The notes under the pieces are model-generated. The model was not told where the DNA came from, ran no database searches, and saw only the letters and a list, made by a program, of their open reading frames with translations. This document shows, piece by piece, positions 1 to 8,999 of a DNA stretch of 64,000 nucleotides; position 1 is the first letter of the stretch, and each line of letters starts with the position of its first letter. Source of the DNA: Sulfurimonas paralvinellae (GTDB lineage: Bacteria > Campylobacterota > Campylobacteria > Campylobacterales > Sulfurimonadaceae); contig NZ_CP041406.1 of NCBI RefSeq assembly GCF_014905135.1, forward strand, positions 1,488,001 to 1,552,000. The letters run 5' to 3'. Position numbers and translations under genes: made by a program.

Positions 1-369
1 AGCAATATACAGTGAGCATAAAGAGAAGATTCTCGCTTCTTTAACCTCTGTAGGTTTTGCGTCTTCTTTTGTGAACATTTTCACATAGCCGGTTACACGC
101 ATATTGTACTCTTCTGCCAATGCATTGATAGATTCTTTTACATCATCACCTGTAATATCTTCAGCAACTTTGTACTCTTTCATCATCGCTTTAGCCGGGT
201 CACCATCTTCTACAACTTTTGTGAACATTTCATCATATGCCGCCATAGCACCGTCATCTAGCTTGTGTTGACCAGTTACAGCTGTCCAACCCATATGCAT
301 TGTAGAACACCCTGTTGCAAAAAATGCAAAACTCGCTGCTATTAATGCAGTTAATAAACTTCTTTTCAT
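1..369 (-). CDS. DUF302-like lipoprotein (3' end beyond the window)
   Basis: This is the first 123 codons of an exported protein whose end lies outside the window. Residues 1-22 form a lipoprotein signal peptide with a lipobox ending ATGC, so the mature protein should be a membrane-anchored periplasmic lipoprotein. The body contains the arrangement EMFTKVV, then a segment on conditional processing of 'DVKESINALAEEYNM', then a Cys near residue 119, which resembles DUF302 proteins of sulfur-oxidising Campylobacterota. The start is supported by AAAGGA eight bases upstream. Function of DUF302 is not established; a redox or metal role is only guessed. The DUF302 call is by motif memory and moderately sure; the lipoprotein call is firm. 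Confidence 0.65.
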   Translation of the reverse strand, partial: MKRSLLTALIAASFAFFATGCSTMHMGWTAVTGQHKLDDGAMAAYDEMFTKVVEDGDPAKAMMKEYKVAEDITGDDVKESINALAEEYNMRVTGYVKMFTKEDAKPTEVKEARIFSLCSLYIA

Positions 370-491
370 TTAATTTCCTTTATCTAAATTATGTGAGATT
401 ATACACTTATAAAGATAAAAGTAAATTGATTTTTTAAATTATATTGGGAGAAGATTTTAATAAGATATACTTATATAACAAACCATAATAC

Positions 492-517
492 AAAAGGTGA
501 AGAAAAAATCACCTTTT
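492..517 (-). terminator. Hairpin terminator after purL
   Basis: A perfect 9-bp inverted repeat (AAAAGGTGA, eight-base loop, TCACCTTTT) lies 9 bases past the purL stop. The run of T at the 3' side of the stem fits an intrinsic terminator on the minus strand. The rest of the 370-525 gap holds the promoter and ribosome-binding site of the upstream lipoprotein gene and nothing else I can name. Confidence 0.6.
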
Positions 518-525
518 ATATAGAT

Positions 526-2739
526 TTACAGGTCTTGTTCTACGACGCGTTTGAAAGTATTGAAGTAGTTATCTTTGAGTCTGTCCATACTCATACTTAC
601 ATTGTTTATTTTAACTGTGTCACCACCGACGACACCTATCTTTTCACATGCAAGATCACCGACCATAGCTTCAAAAGCTTCGGCATTTTCAGGTTTAACT
701 TCAATGATAGCTCGGCTCATAGACTCTGCAAAAATATCTCTCTCATCCGTCACACTCATACTGACATCACAGCCAAGTCCGGAAGTTGCTGCCATTTTAG
801 CCAACGCAATAGCGACACCGCCGCTGCTTGCATCTTTTGCACACTCTAAAAGATGCTTTTTATTGGCTTCTATGACCAGATCCCACAGAGCCAACTCTTT
901 GGCATAATCAATCTCAGGAAGTTTGCCGGCAACAGTGCCGCACATCTCTTTCATATATAAAGAACCACCGAATTCGCTTTTGCTTTCACCGACAAGGTAG
1001 AGTTGGTTGCCTTCATTCTGGAAGTTCGACATCAACACATTGTTTTCATCATCGTTGACACCGACCGTTGCTATAGAAGGCGTCGGGAAAACAGAAACAC
1101 CGTTCGTTTCATTATAAAGAGAGACATTTCCGCCGATAACAGGAGTAGTAAGTTCAGCACATGCTTCTTTAATACCAAGACACCCTTCGCCGAACTGCCA
1201 CATCACTTCAGGATTTTCAGGGTTTCCGTAGTTTAGACAATCTGTAATCGCCAAGGGACGTGCACCCGTCATTGCGACATTTCTTCCAGATTCAATAACC
1301 GCAGCAGCCGCTCCGCCTTTTGGATCAACATAACAGTAACGTACATTACAGTCTGCCGACATTGCCAGAGCTTTACCGTTCTCTTTAACACGGATAACAG
1401 AAGCGTCAAGCTCTCCGCCTTTTTTTACCGTATTTGTCTGTACCATAGAGTCATACTGTGTATATATCCATGATTTATCTACCACTTCCATAGATTTTGT
1501 AAGTTTTTCAAAAGCTTCTTGATTCTCTACTTTTGGAAAATCATCGATAGATATATCTTTGATAAGATCAAGATACTGTGGTCGCTTCATTGGACGGTTC
1601 AATTCAGGTGCTTCTTCACTTACAGGATCAACAGGGACTTCTGCTACTTTTTCACCGTGCCAGAAAAGTTCCATATTTCCGGTATCTGTCACCTCACCGA
1701 TAACCGCTGCATCAAGATCCCATTTTTCAAATATCTTGATGATCTCCTCTTCACTTCCTTTTTTTGCACATAGAAGCATACGTTCCTGGGATTCTGAAAG
1801 CATAAAATCATACGGAGTCATTCCCTCTTCACGGGCAGGCACTTTGTCAAGATGCATGATCATACCGCTTCCTGAACGTCCGGCCATTTCAAACGATGAA
1901 GATGTCAGACCTGCTGCTCCCATATCCTGAATACCGACAACATGATCTGTTTTGAAAAGTTCTAAACAAGCTTCAAGCAGGAGTTTTTCAGTAAAAGGAT
2001 CACCAACCTGAACAGTTGGACGAAGAGATTTACTCTCTTCCGTAAAAGAGTCAGAACTCATTACAGCACCGCCAAGACCGTCACGACCTGTTTTTGCACC
2101 GACGTATAGAACAGGATTACCGATACCTTCGGCTTTACCATAAAAAATCTCATCGGATTTTGCAAGACCAAGAGTAAAGGCGTTTACCAAAATATTACCG
2201 TTATAGCACTCATCGAAACTTGTTTCACCACCGATAGTCGGTACACCCATACAGTTACCATAACCGCCGATCCCTTCTGTAACACCGCGAACCAGATAAC
2301 GCTGATGTTTAGAGATATCGTCATCGTTAAGAACATTACCAAAACGAAGCGCGTTTAAATTCGCTACAGGGCGTGCACCCATTGTAAAGACATCACGCAT
2401 AATACCACCTACACCGGTAGCCGCACCTTGATACGGTTCAATAAAACTAGGGTGATTGTGTGACTCCATCTTAAAGACAGCGGCCATACCGTCACCAATG
2501 TCAATAACACCGGCATTTTCACCTGGTCCTTGAATAACCCATGGTGCCGATGTAGGAAACCCTTTCAAGTGTACTTTTGAAGATTTGTATGAGCAGTGCT
2601 CACTCCACATTGCAGAAAAAACGCCAAGTTCAACAAGATTCGGCTCACGTCCTAAAATCTCTTTGATATGTTTGTAATCTTCCTGCGATAACTTATGGTT
2701 TGCTAACTGTGTCTCTATATCTGGTAATTGTTGCGACAT
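526..2739 (-). CDS. purL: Phosphoribosylformylglycinamidine synthase subunit PurL (small type)
   Basis: Step 4 of purine synthesis: FGAR plus ATP and ammonia gives FGAM. At 737 aa it is the short PurL that works with separate PurS and PurQ, not the 1,300-residue fused form; purS and purQ are indeed present at 38.2-39.1 kb. Visible signatures are [11 protein letters not shown] near residue 44, the metal/ATP segment [10 protein letters not shown] near residue 90, GGIMRD near 112 and the second AIRS-like half with [13 protein letters not shown]. It ends with a hairpin terminator and stands alone rather than in a pur operon. The start ATG at 2739 fits the family N-terminus. Cytoplasmic. Confidence 0.97.
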   Translation of the reverse strand: MSQQLPDIETQLANHKLSQEDYKHIKEILGREPNLVELGVFSAMWSEHCSYKSSKVHLKGFPTSAPWVIQGPGENAGVIDIGDGMAAVFKMESHNHPSFIEPYQGAATGVGGIMRDVFTMGARPVANLNALRFGNVLNDDDISKHQRYLVRGVTEGIGGYGNCMGVPTIGGETSFDECYNGNILVNAFTLGLAKSDEIFYGKAEGIGNPVLYVGAKTGRDGLGGAVMSSDSFTEESKSLRPTVQVGDPFTEKLLLEACLELFKTDHVVGIQDMGAAGLTSSSFEMAGRSGSGMIMHLDKVPAREEGMTPYDFMLSESQERMLLCAKKGSEEEIIKIFEKWDLDAAVIGEVTDTGNMELFWHGEKVAEVPVDPVSEEAPELNRPMKRPQYLDLIKDISIDDFPKVENQEAFEKLTKSMEVVDKSWIYTQYDSMVQTNTVKKGGELDASVIRVKENGKALAMSADCNVRYCYVDPKGGAAAAVIESGRNVAMTGARPLAITDCLNYGNPENPEVMWQFGEGCLGIKEACAELTTPVIGGNVSLYNETNGVSVFPTPSIATVGVNDDENNVLMSNFQNEGNQLYLVGESKSEFGGSLYMKEMCGTVAGKLPEIDYAKELALWDLVIEANKKHLLECAKDASSGGVAIALAKMAATSGLGCDVSMSVTDERDIFAESMSRAIIEVKPENAEAFEAMVGDLACEKIGVVGGDTVKINNVSMSMDRLKDNYFNTFKRVVEQDL

Positions 2740-2818
2740 TTTGGTGTTGTCCTGAAATTTTGGTTTTTAAAAGCGGATTATATCTAAATGTGGGTAAAAA
2801 TTATTTTAATATGCTCTT

Positions 2819-3343
2819 TTAGTGAAATGTATAATCACTTTTTGTACGAATATTTTTCTTTAAAGTATAGATATTTTTATACTCTATAGCTTCAATCTCA
2901 TACTCTTTTATACCTTTTGGCAGTTGTATTTTGAATTCATCACCGACGTGATGTCCAAGCATTGCCTTTGCCAATGGCGAGTGTACAGATATAAGCCCAT
3001 TTTCGGGTTCACTTTCCAAAACACCACAGATAGTAAAGCATTGTGTTTCATCAGTATCTAGATCAATAACAGTAACACTGCTTCCAAAAGAGACACGTTC
3101 ATGCCCGTGTAGTGACGGGTCTATCACTTTTGCATTTTGAATCATTTTGTTGAGATAAAAAAGCCTTTTGTCTATAAAGCGGAGTTTCTCTTTTGCTGCC
3201 TGATAATCTGCATTTTCACTTCTGTCACCAAGAGCAGCCGCAACAAGTTTTTCTTCTGCTGTTTTTGGTTTTTCAACTTCTAGAAGATACTTGAACTCTT
3301 CAACAAGAGCATCGTAACCTTCCAGACTCATCGGTTCTTTCAA
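2819..3343 (-). CDS. greB: Transcription elongation factor, GreB-like
   Basis: A cleavage factor that rescues backtracked RNA polymerase. The N-terminal coiled coil carries GDRSENADYQAAKEKLR (about residues 39-55) followed by IDKRLFYLNK, which is the GreB form of the acidic tip region rather than the GreA form (GDLKENAEY). The C-terminal FKBP-like domain has SPLAKAMLGHHVGDE. At 174 aa it is slightly longer than usual Gre factors (about 158-160), with a basic tail. It sits 9 bases downstream of a small unknown gene and both are probably co-transcribed. GreA/GreB assignment rests on the coiled-coil motif only. Confidence 0.85.
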   Translation of the reverse strand: MKEPMSLEGYDALVEEFKYLLEVEKPKTAEEKLVAAALGDRSENADYQAAKEKLRFIDKRLFYLNKMIQNAKVIDPSLHGHERVSFGSSVTVIDLDTDETQCFTICGVLESEPENGLISVHSPLAKAMLGHHVGDEFKIQLPKGIKEYEIEAIEYKNIYTLKKNIRTKSDYTFH

Positions 3344-3352
3344 AGAATTTTC

Positions 3353-3679
3353 CTACCCTTTAAATCCGAGAATATAGTAAGTCTCTTTATTTGGCAGTTT
3401 TTCTACTTCTACCTTATATTTTTGGCTGAAATGTTTGATCTTTTCGTGTGCCTCTTCTGCAAGTTGTGGTGTTGGAGAATCAACTTTTATTTTCAGATGC
3501 TTTGTTGTATTCGATAGAGCGACATAGGCATTATTAACTTTAAGATGTTCATTGAGGTCCATGATGTGTTTTTCTATCTTCTCATATCCCGGAGTGTTTT
3601 CCTGAATCTCTTTTAATTGTTTTTTCAGTGTATCATTCGGTACATATCCAAGCTGCGTCAATATCGCTTCTGCGTCCAT
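3353..3679 (-). CDS. Conserved hypothetical protein, 108 aa
   Basis: I do not recognise this family. The protein is soluble, charged and largely helical at the N-terminus (residues 1-45), followed by an alternating beta/alpha part ending in YYILGFKG. There is no signal peptide, cysteine or obvious active-site motif. It is the first gene of a two-gene unit with the greB-like gene, with the HDOD gene reading away on the other strand. A role in translation or transcription is possible from context only. Confidence 0.7.
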   Translation of the reverse strand: MDAEAILTQLGYVPNDTLKKQLKEIQENTPGYEKIEKHIMDLNEHLKVNNAYVALSNTTKHLKIKVDSPTPQLAEEAHEKIKHFSQKYKVEVEKLPNKETYYILGFKG

Positions 3680-3761
3680 TTCTCTTTTCCTTATTTTTAA
3701 TTAGTGTAAAAAATAATATCAGTTTTTTGTAAATATTCAGTATGAATTTATCTATTGGTAC

Positions 3762-3767
3762 TATAAT
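3762..3767 (+). promoter_or_regulatory. -10 element for the HDOD-rnr-holA operon
   Basis: A perfect TATAAT lies 40 bases before the ATG at 3808, in the divergent gap between the small gene at 3353 and the HDOD gene. There is no convincing -35, as is common for Campylobacterota housekeeping promoters. Confidence 0.5.
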
Positions 3768-3807
3768 TATGAAATGATTAAGTTATTTACACATAAAGCG
3801 AGCATAC

Positions 3808-4608
3808 ATGACAGAAGAAATACTTAAAAAAATCAAACAACTTCCACCTCTTCCAGAATCTGCAATGCAGATAGAAGCGGTTTATCAAGACCCTGATTCC
3901 ACTTTCAACGACATGGTAAAGATCCTTGAAAAAGATCCTCTCTTAACGGCGGATATTTTAAAAGCCGCAAACTCCCCACTCTATGGTTTTTCACGTGAGA
4001 TCAACGCGATAAGCCAGGCAGTAGGTCTTTTTGGAATGGGAACGGTGCGTGGTTTTGCTCTTGCAAGTATTGTCAAAAAAAGTTTCAAGCTTGACCTTTC
4101 ACCTTACGGCATCACAAACGATATGTTTTCAGAACTCTCTAAAAAACAGAATGCTCTTACGGTTTCATGGTGTCTGCGTAAAGAGAATAAACTTATGGGT
4201 GTTCTCTCAGCTGCAGCATTTCTCGTTGAGATAGGCAAAGTGCTTATCGCGCAACAGGTTATGGCTGATAAAAAAGAAGAAACGTTTCGTGATGCTCTTT
4301 TAGAACTTCAAGATGTAGAGGCAGCTGAACGTGAGATTGTCGGCGTGGATACACCTGAAGTCAGTGCGACCATCTTTGCTAACTGGAAATTTGAAGAGAA
4401 TCTTGTCGATGTCATCCGTAACTGTCAAGATCCGGACAAAGCTGATGAAGATGATAAACGCGCAGCACAGATTCTTAACGTTGTCCGCGTAGCTGTACCA
4501 ATCAACGGTGTGGTTACTGATGAAAGTGTCAACAAAGCCAAAGAACTTATTGAAGAGTACGGTCTTGATATGGAAGGCTTTGAGAATGCCATAGAGGCTT
4601 TTAAATAA
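3808..4608 (+). CDS. HDOD-domain signalling protein
   Basis: A 266-aa single-domain HDOD protein, a relative of HD phosphohydrolases that usually lacks catalytic metal ligands and acts as a signalling or scaffolding module. The typical opening (IKQLPPLPESAMQI), the helix with ILEKDPLLTADILKAANSPLYGF and GLFGMGTVRGFALASIVKKSF are all present. There is no attached GGDEF, EAL or receiver domain. It is the first gene of an operon with rnr, whose start codon follows its stop directly, so it may link RNA decay or replication to stress signalling, but that is inference. Confidence 0.9.
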   Translation: MTEEILKKIKQLPPLPESAMQIEAVYQDPDSTFNDMVKILEKDPLLTADILKAANSPLYGFSREINAISQAVGLFGMGTVRGFALASIVKKSFKLDLSPYGITNDMFSELSKKQNALTVSWCLRKENKLMGVLSAAAFLVEIGKVLIAQQVMADKKEETFRDALLELQDVEAAEREIVGVDTPEVSATIFANWKFEENLVDVIRNCQDPDKADEDDKRAAQILNVVRVAVPINGVVTDESVNKAKELIEEYGLDMEGFENAIEAFK

Positions 4609-6549
4609 TTGCACGAACTTAAATCTCTCCTCATTAAGCTCACGCACGGCGTGAGCGAACAAGACCTCTGTGAAGAAGAACAAAAATTATGCAAAGAGTG
4701 GCTTGCAAAAAATTACCTTACGTTCAAAAACGATACTTATAAATTCAACTCCAAATATCGGGCCGGTGTTTTAGGACTCGTTCAAAAAGGCACAGCCTAT
4801 CTACATGTAATCGGTGACAATGTAAAAGATCTCTATATTGATGAACTAGGCCGCGCCACCGAAGGTGATCTGATCATCGCACAAAGGCTGCTTGGAAAAC
4901 GAGGCGGTGCCAGCGCAAAGATCGCGGAGATTGTCGGTAGAGAAGAGAGTTACGGTGTTGGGTACATTGTTGAGAGATATGGACATAAATCATTGGTAGA
5001 TTTAAAGACAGATCACCCCGTAGGCGCTGAACTCACGCAAGGCGAGATAAACAGTTATAAGCTCGGGGATGTTTTTAAGATAGACTATCAAGAGCATAAG
5101 ATCATGGAAAAGCTTGGACATATCAGTGATCCGAAGGTCGATGAAAAGATTGTTCTTGCACAATACAACAAACATGATGAATTTGATGAAGAAGTTCTTA
5201 AAATCGCTCGCTCATTTGCTCCCGTCGATGCAAAAAGATATCCCAATAGAAAAGATCTGCGTGATCTACCTTTTTGTACGATCGATCCTGTCACTGCAAA
5301 GGATTTCGATGATTCTATCTACTGGGATGACAAAAACAGCACGCTTTATGTAGCTATCGCAGATGTTAGCGAATACGTGAAACCTTTTGGAGCCTTGGAC
5401 AATGAAGCGATGTACAGAGGTTTTTCGATCTATCTGCCCCATCGTTCCATTCCAATGCTGCCACGTGAGCTGAGTGAAACACTCTGCTCTTTGCAGCCGC
5501 ATGTCGACAGGCTTGCGTATGTCTTTGAGATAAAACTCGACAAAAAAACCCTTGAAGTAATCGAATCAGATGTCTATGAAGCTGTAATGCATTCTGACCG
5601 GCGTTTTAACTATGAAGAAATTGATGATTTCTTTGATGGAAAGCTCAAAGCTAAAACAGATGAAGAGAAACGCATCTTCGATGCCCTTACAAAATTAAGG
5701 GTCATAACCGACAGACTCAAAGAGCAGCGTCTTAAAGTCGGTTTTGATTTTCACTCTGTCGAGATAGAGATGACCCTTGATGAAGACACAAACCTCATTG
5801 CGACAAAAGAGTCCAAAGAGACACCTTCACATGCACTCATTGAAGACTGTATGCTTTTAGCCAATAAAGAAGCAGCAAAAAGATATGACCGAGGAATTTT
5901 CAGAATTCACGAACCGCCAAGCCAAAGCAAGCTCCAGACACTTTACCAGGAACTCTCGGCTATCGGCATGCAGATAGAGATAAAACCGACAATTAAAGAG
6001 ACGATCGAAGCTATTCAAAAACAAGCCAAAGAGATGGGTATCGAAAGTGATGTTGATACGCTCATTATCCGCTCACAGATGCAGGCACGCTACGCACCAC
6101 TGAACTCCGGACACTTTGGACTTGGATTTGAGGAGTATACACACTTCACTTCGCCTATCAGAAGATACTCCGACCTCATTGTACACAGGCTTCTCAAAGC
6201 CATCAAAAAAGGCGACACTAAAGAGGGCTCCTATGTCCTGAGGAATATTGAGACCCTTGCCATGATGATAAGTGAAAAAGAACGTGAAGCAAGCACCATT
6301 GAATCGGAATATAAAGCGAGAAAATATGCACGCTGGGCAAAAGAGAATCTCCATAAGGAGTTTAAAGCCCGAATCATCGCTACAGATCCCGAAGTAAGAG
6401 CGGAGCTGCATGATGAGATAATCGGCGCAAAACTCAATATTACCCACTCTGAGAATGTTGTGCTTTTTGAAAATGTAATCGTTCGTATCGACAAGGTCGA
6501 TATTCCACGAGCAAGAATCTATGCCGCTGTTGTAGGTAAAGCAGACTGA
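4609..6549 (+). CDS. rnr: Ribonuclease R family 3'-5' exoribonuclease
   Basis: Processive RNA degradation. The RNB catalytic core is clear: DPVTAKDFDDSIYW near residue 228 with the Asp cluster for Mg2+, LPHRSIPMLPRELSE, and the later HFTSPIRRYSDLIVHRLL near residue 508. An S1-like segment closes the protein. At 646 aa it is shorter than E. coli RNase R, as in other Campylobacterota. It starts with TTG placed directly after the TAA of the HDOD gene, and its TGA overlaps the holA ATG by one base, so the three genes are translationally linked. Its 5' end carries an inverted pair of the CTCACGC word (4638-4656). Confidence 0.95.
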   Translation: MHELKSLLIKLTHGVSEQDLCEEEQKLCKEWLAKNYLTFKNDTYKFNSKYRAGVLGLVQKGTAYLHVIGDNVKDLYIDELGRATEGDLIIAQRLLGKRGGASAKIAEIVGREESYGVGYIVERYGHKSLVDLKTDHPVGAELTQGEINSYKLGDVFKIDYQEHKIMEKLGHISDPKVDEKIVLAQYNKHDEFDEEVLKIARSFAPVDAKRYPNRKDLRDLPFCTIDPVTAKDFDDSIYWDDKNSTLYVAIADVSEYVKPFGALDNEAMYRGFSIYLPHRSIPMLPRELSETLCSLQPHVDRLAYVFEIKLDKKTLEVIESDVYEAVMHSDRRFNYEEIDDFFDGKLKAKTDEEKRIFDALTKLRVITDRLKEQRLKVGFDFHSVEIEMTLDEDTNLIATKESKETPSHALIEDCMLLANKEAAKRYDRGIFRIHEPPSQSKLQTLYQELSAIGMQIEIKPTIKETIEAIQKQAKEMGIESDVDTLIIRSQMQARYAPLNSGHFGLGFEEYTHFTSPIRRYSDLIVHRLLKAIKKGDTKEGSYVLRNIETLAMMISEKEREASTIESEYKARKYARWAKENLHKEFKARIIATDPEVRAELHDEIIGAKLNITHSENVVLFENVIVRIDKVDIPRARIYAAVVGKAD

Positions 6550-7517
6550 TGTATAAAAACGAATTTGACAATCATATACGCAACAAAACAGTTTCAAACT
6601 CTTTTGTTTTCTTTGGAGAAAGCCACTTTCTCATAGATATGTACACTAAGATGCTCACAAATATTGAAGATGCCAATATTTTGAACTATTATCATGACGA
6701 ATATGATTTCAATTCTGCAAAAGCCCACCTCTCACAAGGTTCACTCTTTGGAGACAGAAACATTCTTGTTATCAAAAGCGAAAAGAAAATCCCAAAAAAA
6801 GAGCTTGACACCCTGCTTGAGCTGACACATAAAAACGGTGACAATATTTTTGTTTATGCCTACTATGGCAGCGATCATAAAAGCTATAATAATGCAAAGA
6901 GCTTTGCTAAAACACAAACGATGAACGTGCGTTTTTTTCATCCCAAAGAGTATGAAGCGCAAAATCTGCTCTCCCAAATCGCACATGAAAAAAATGTAAA
7001 TATCGACAAATACACACTTTCACACCTGCTAAAGATCCACAATGGAGACATAGCGCTCTGTGCAAATGAAATTGACAAATTTCGTATATTTGACAGGGAA
7101 GTTACAACAAAAGATGTCGATGCCCTTGTTTATGGACTAGGAGAGATCAATCTTGATGATTTCACCAAAAAACTTTTAGAGAAAAAAGATTTTAAAGAAG
7201 ATCTGCAAAATATCTTGGAACATGGTGAAGATGAGATTCGCATCATCTCTGCACTCACCTCCTACCTCACGCAGCTCTATATGTTCAATATATACATAAG
7301 AATCAACGGAGCGCCAAATGCCCTTGAAATTTTAGGCTATCCTGCTCCCAAATTTGTCGTCGAGCAAAAAGCGGCACAAGCCATAAAGATAAAACCTGCC
7401 GCTTTTTACAGACTTCATGAACTGCTTTTAGAGAGTGAGCTGAAGATGAAAAGCTCCCATGTCGACAAAAGTGCCATACTACTTTCAACACTCATAAAAC
7501 TGCAAAAGACACTTTAA
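6549..7517 (+). CDS. holA: DNA polymerase III subunit delta
   Basis: The clamp-loader subunit that opens the beta clamp. The 322-aa length and the layout (N-terminal domain with LVIKSEKKIPKKELDTLLEL-type helix after the first strand, middle IHNGDIALCANEIDKF near residue 165, C-terminal collar helices with AILLSTLIKLQ) match HolA. Sequence conservation in this family is low, so the call leans on the pattern LSQGSLFGDRNILVIK (about residues 61-76) and on length. The TAA stop overlaps a 15-bp dyad that may be an operator for the next gene. Confidence 0.88.
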   Translation: MYKNEFDNHIRNKTVSNSFVFFGESHFLIDMYTKMLTNIEDANILNYYHDEYDFNSAKAHLSQGSLFGDRNILVIKSEKKIPKKELDTLLELTHKNGDNIFVYAYYGSDHKSYNNAKSFAKTQTMNVRFFHPKEYEAQNLLSQIAHEKNVNIDKYTLSHLLKIHNGDIALCANEIDKFRIFDREVTTKDVDALVYGLGEINLDDFTKKLLEKKDFKEDLQNILEHGEDEIRIISALTSYLTQLYMFNIYIRINGAPNALEILGYPAPKFVVEQKAAQAIKIKPAAFYRLHELLLESELKMKSSHVDKSAILLSTLIKLQKTL

Positions 7518-7528
7518 GATAATCTTAA
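7514..7528. promoter_or_regulatory. 7-1-7 dyad, candidate PerR/Fur box
   Basis: TTAAGAT-A-ATCTTAA is a perfect 7-1-7 inverted repeat, the geometry used by Fur-family dimers; it matches the B. subtilis PerR box TTATAATNATTATAA at 10 of 14 arm positions. It lies 30-40 bases upstream of the tandem TATAAT boxes of the PerR-type gene and overlaps the holA stop. Autoregulation is inferred. Confidence 0.45.
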
Positions 7529-7557
7529 CTAATATTGAGCGTTATGATAATTTAACC

Positions 7558-7573
7558 TATAATGATGTATAAT
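7558..7573 (+). promoter_or_regulatory. Tandem -10 boxes of the PerR-type gene
   Basis: Two perfect TATAAT hexamers sit at 7558-7563 and 7568-7573. Initiation from the second would fall at about 7580, exactly at the preferred ATG, giving a leaderless mRNA; from the first it would give a leader of about 10 bases. No ribosome-binding site is visible before any of the candidate ATGs. Confidence 0.5.
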
Positions 7574-7579
7574 ACCCCT

Positions 7580-7981
7580 ATGAATAATTTTACAGATATA
7601 TTAAGAGCACATCATTTAAAAGCAACACCGCAAAGATTAGCTATTGCAGCCACTCTCTATAATCGTGGACATGTAAATATTGAAGAATTGTATGAAGTAA
7701 TGCTGAAAAAATTTAACTCAATTTCACTGGCAACGATTTATAAAAATATAAACCTTATGATAGAAAACGCTTTCATTCAGGAAGTCAAAATCCCAAATGC
7801 AAAATCGGTCTATGAACTCTCAAAAGAAGCACACTCCCACATGGTCTGTGACAACTGTGGTGCAGTCGAAGATTTTACAGTTGATTTAAGCGCTGTCACT
7901 TCCCTTGCAGCCCATGAAACAAACTTCAAAATAAACAAAGCAGACCTGGTATTTTCCGGACTTTGTCAAAACTGCCAGTAA
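7580..7981 (+). CDS. perR: Fur-family peroxide regulator, PerR-like
   Basis: A 133-aa Fur-family repressor. The winged helix has LKATPQRLAIAATL and ISLATIYKNINLM (recognition helix); the metal part has HSHMVCDNCGAVEDF and a terminal CQNC, giving two CxxC pairs for structural zinc. The sequence is closer to Campylobacter PerR than to Fur, so control of peroxide and iron genes is likely. An upstream in-frame ATG at 7562 would add six residues, but that region carries the -10 box, so 7580 is preferred. Confidence 0.85.
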   Translation: MNNFTDILRAHHLKATPQRLAIAATLYNRGHVNIEELYEVMLKKFNSISLATIYKNINLMIENAFIQEVKIPNAKSVYELSKEAHSHMVCDNCGAVEDFTVDLSAVTSLAAHETNFKINKADLVFSGLCQNCQ

Positions 7982-8011
7982 CTCTTCAATATACCCTCAG
8001 CACACTTTTTG

Positions 8012-8017
8012 TATAAT
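8012..8017 (+). promoter_or_regulatory. -10 element for prs
   Basis: TATAAT followed by GAAGGAAT just before the prs ATG; the perR stop lies 31 bases upstream, so prs probably has its own promoter. Confidence 0.5.
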
Positions 8018-8045
8018 CACGTATTAATTTTCGAAGGAATACCAA

Positions 8046-8972
8046 ATGCGTGGTTATAAAATTTTTGCCGGCTCAGCCAGTGTTGATTTCGCAAAAGAAA
8101 TTTGTTCTGTTTTAGATGTACCGTTAGCGAAAGCTGATGTTAAAAAGTTTAGTGATGGTGAGATCTCTGTTCAAATTGCAGAGAGCGTTCGTGGACGTGA
8201 TGTTTTTATTGTCCAGTCAACAGGTGTACCTTCCAATGACAACCTTATGGAACTTCTCATCATGACAGATGCACTTCGTCGTTCTTCTGCTTCAAGCATT
8301 ACAGCTGTTGTTCCATACTACGGTTATGCAAGACAAGACCGTAAAGCCGCTCCACGTGTTCCAATTACTGCAAAACTTGTCGCAAATCTTTTTGAAACTG
8401 CAGGAATTGACAGAGTCGTAACGATCGATCTTCATGCCGGGCAGATTCAAGGATTCTTTGATATCCCTGTTGACAACCTTTACGGTTCTGTTACATTTGA
8501 GCAGTATATTAAAAGCAAAAACCTTAAAAACCCTATTATCGCTTCTCCGGATATCGGAGGCGTTGCACGTGCACGTTACTTTGCAAAACGAATGGGTCTT
8601 GAGATGGTTATCGTTGATAAACGTCGTGAAAAGGCAAATGAGAGCGAAGTAATGAACATCATCGGTGATGTTGAAGGAAAAGATGTCATCATGATCGATG
8701 ATATGGTAGATACTGCAGGAACAATGGTAAAAGCGGCAACAGCACTCAAAAACCAGGGTGCTACATCCGTTATGGCCTGTGCAACGCATGGTGTTCTGAG
8801 TGGAAAAGCCTATGAAAATCTTGATAAAGGTGAACTCGATGAACTCATCATCACAAACACGCTTGAATCAAAACCAAATAAAAAGATCAAAGTACTGACA
8901 GTTGCACCGCTCTTTGCTGAAGTTATCAGAAGAGTTTATCATAATGAGAGTGTTAACTCACTTTTTGCATAA
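8046..8972 (+). CDS. prs: Ribose-phosphate pyrophosphokinase
   Basis: Makes PRPP from ribose 5-phosphate and ATP, feeding purine, pyrimidine, histidine (hisD, hisC in this window) and tryptophan synthesis. Family hallmarks: FSDGEISVQIAESVRGRDVF near residue 36, PYYGYARQDRK (ATP loop) near 95, and the PRPP loop VIMIDDMVDTAGTM near 217. Length 308 aa is normal for class I enzymes. Followed after 27 bases by lepA on the same strand. Confidence 0.98.
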   Translation: MRGYKIFAGSASVDFAKEICSVLDVPLAKADVKKFSDGEISVQIAESVRGRDVFIVQSTGVPSNDNLMELLIMTDALRRSSASSITAVVPYYGYARQDRKAAPRVPITAKLVANLFETAGIDRVVTIDLHAGQIQGFFDIPVDNLYGSVTFEQYIKSKNLKNPIIASPDIGGVARARYFAKRMGLEMVIVDKRREKANESEVMNIIGDVEGKDVIMIDDMVDTAGTMVKAATALKNQGATSVMACATHGVLSGKAYENLDKGELDELIITNTLESKPNKKIKVLTVAPLFAEVIRRVYHNESVNSLFA

Positions 8973-8999
8973 GATTAGTACAAACAAGGAAATAATCAG

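Noticed and set aside
6073-6597. 174-codon open frame antisense to rnr
   Set aside because: Covers the conserved RNB domain on the other strand; composition is that of an antisense shadow.
8292-8789. 165-codon open frame antisense to prs
   Set aside because: Shadow of the prs codon pattern; no ribosome-binding site or recognisable protein.
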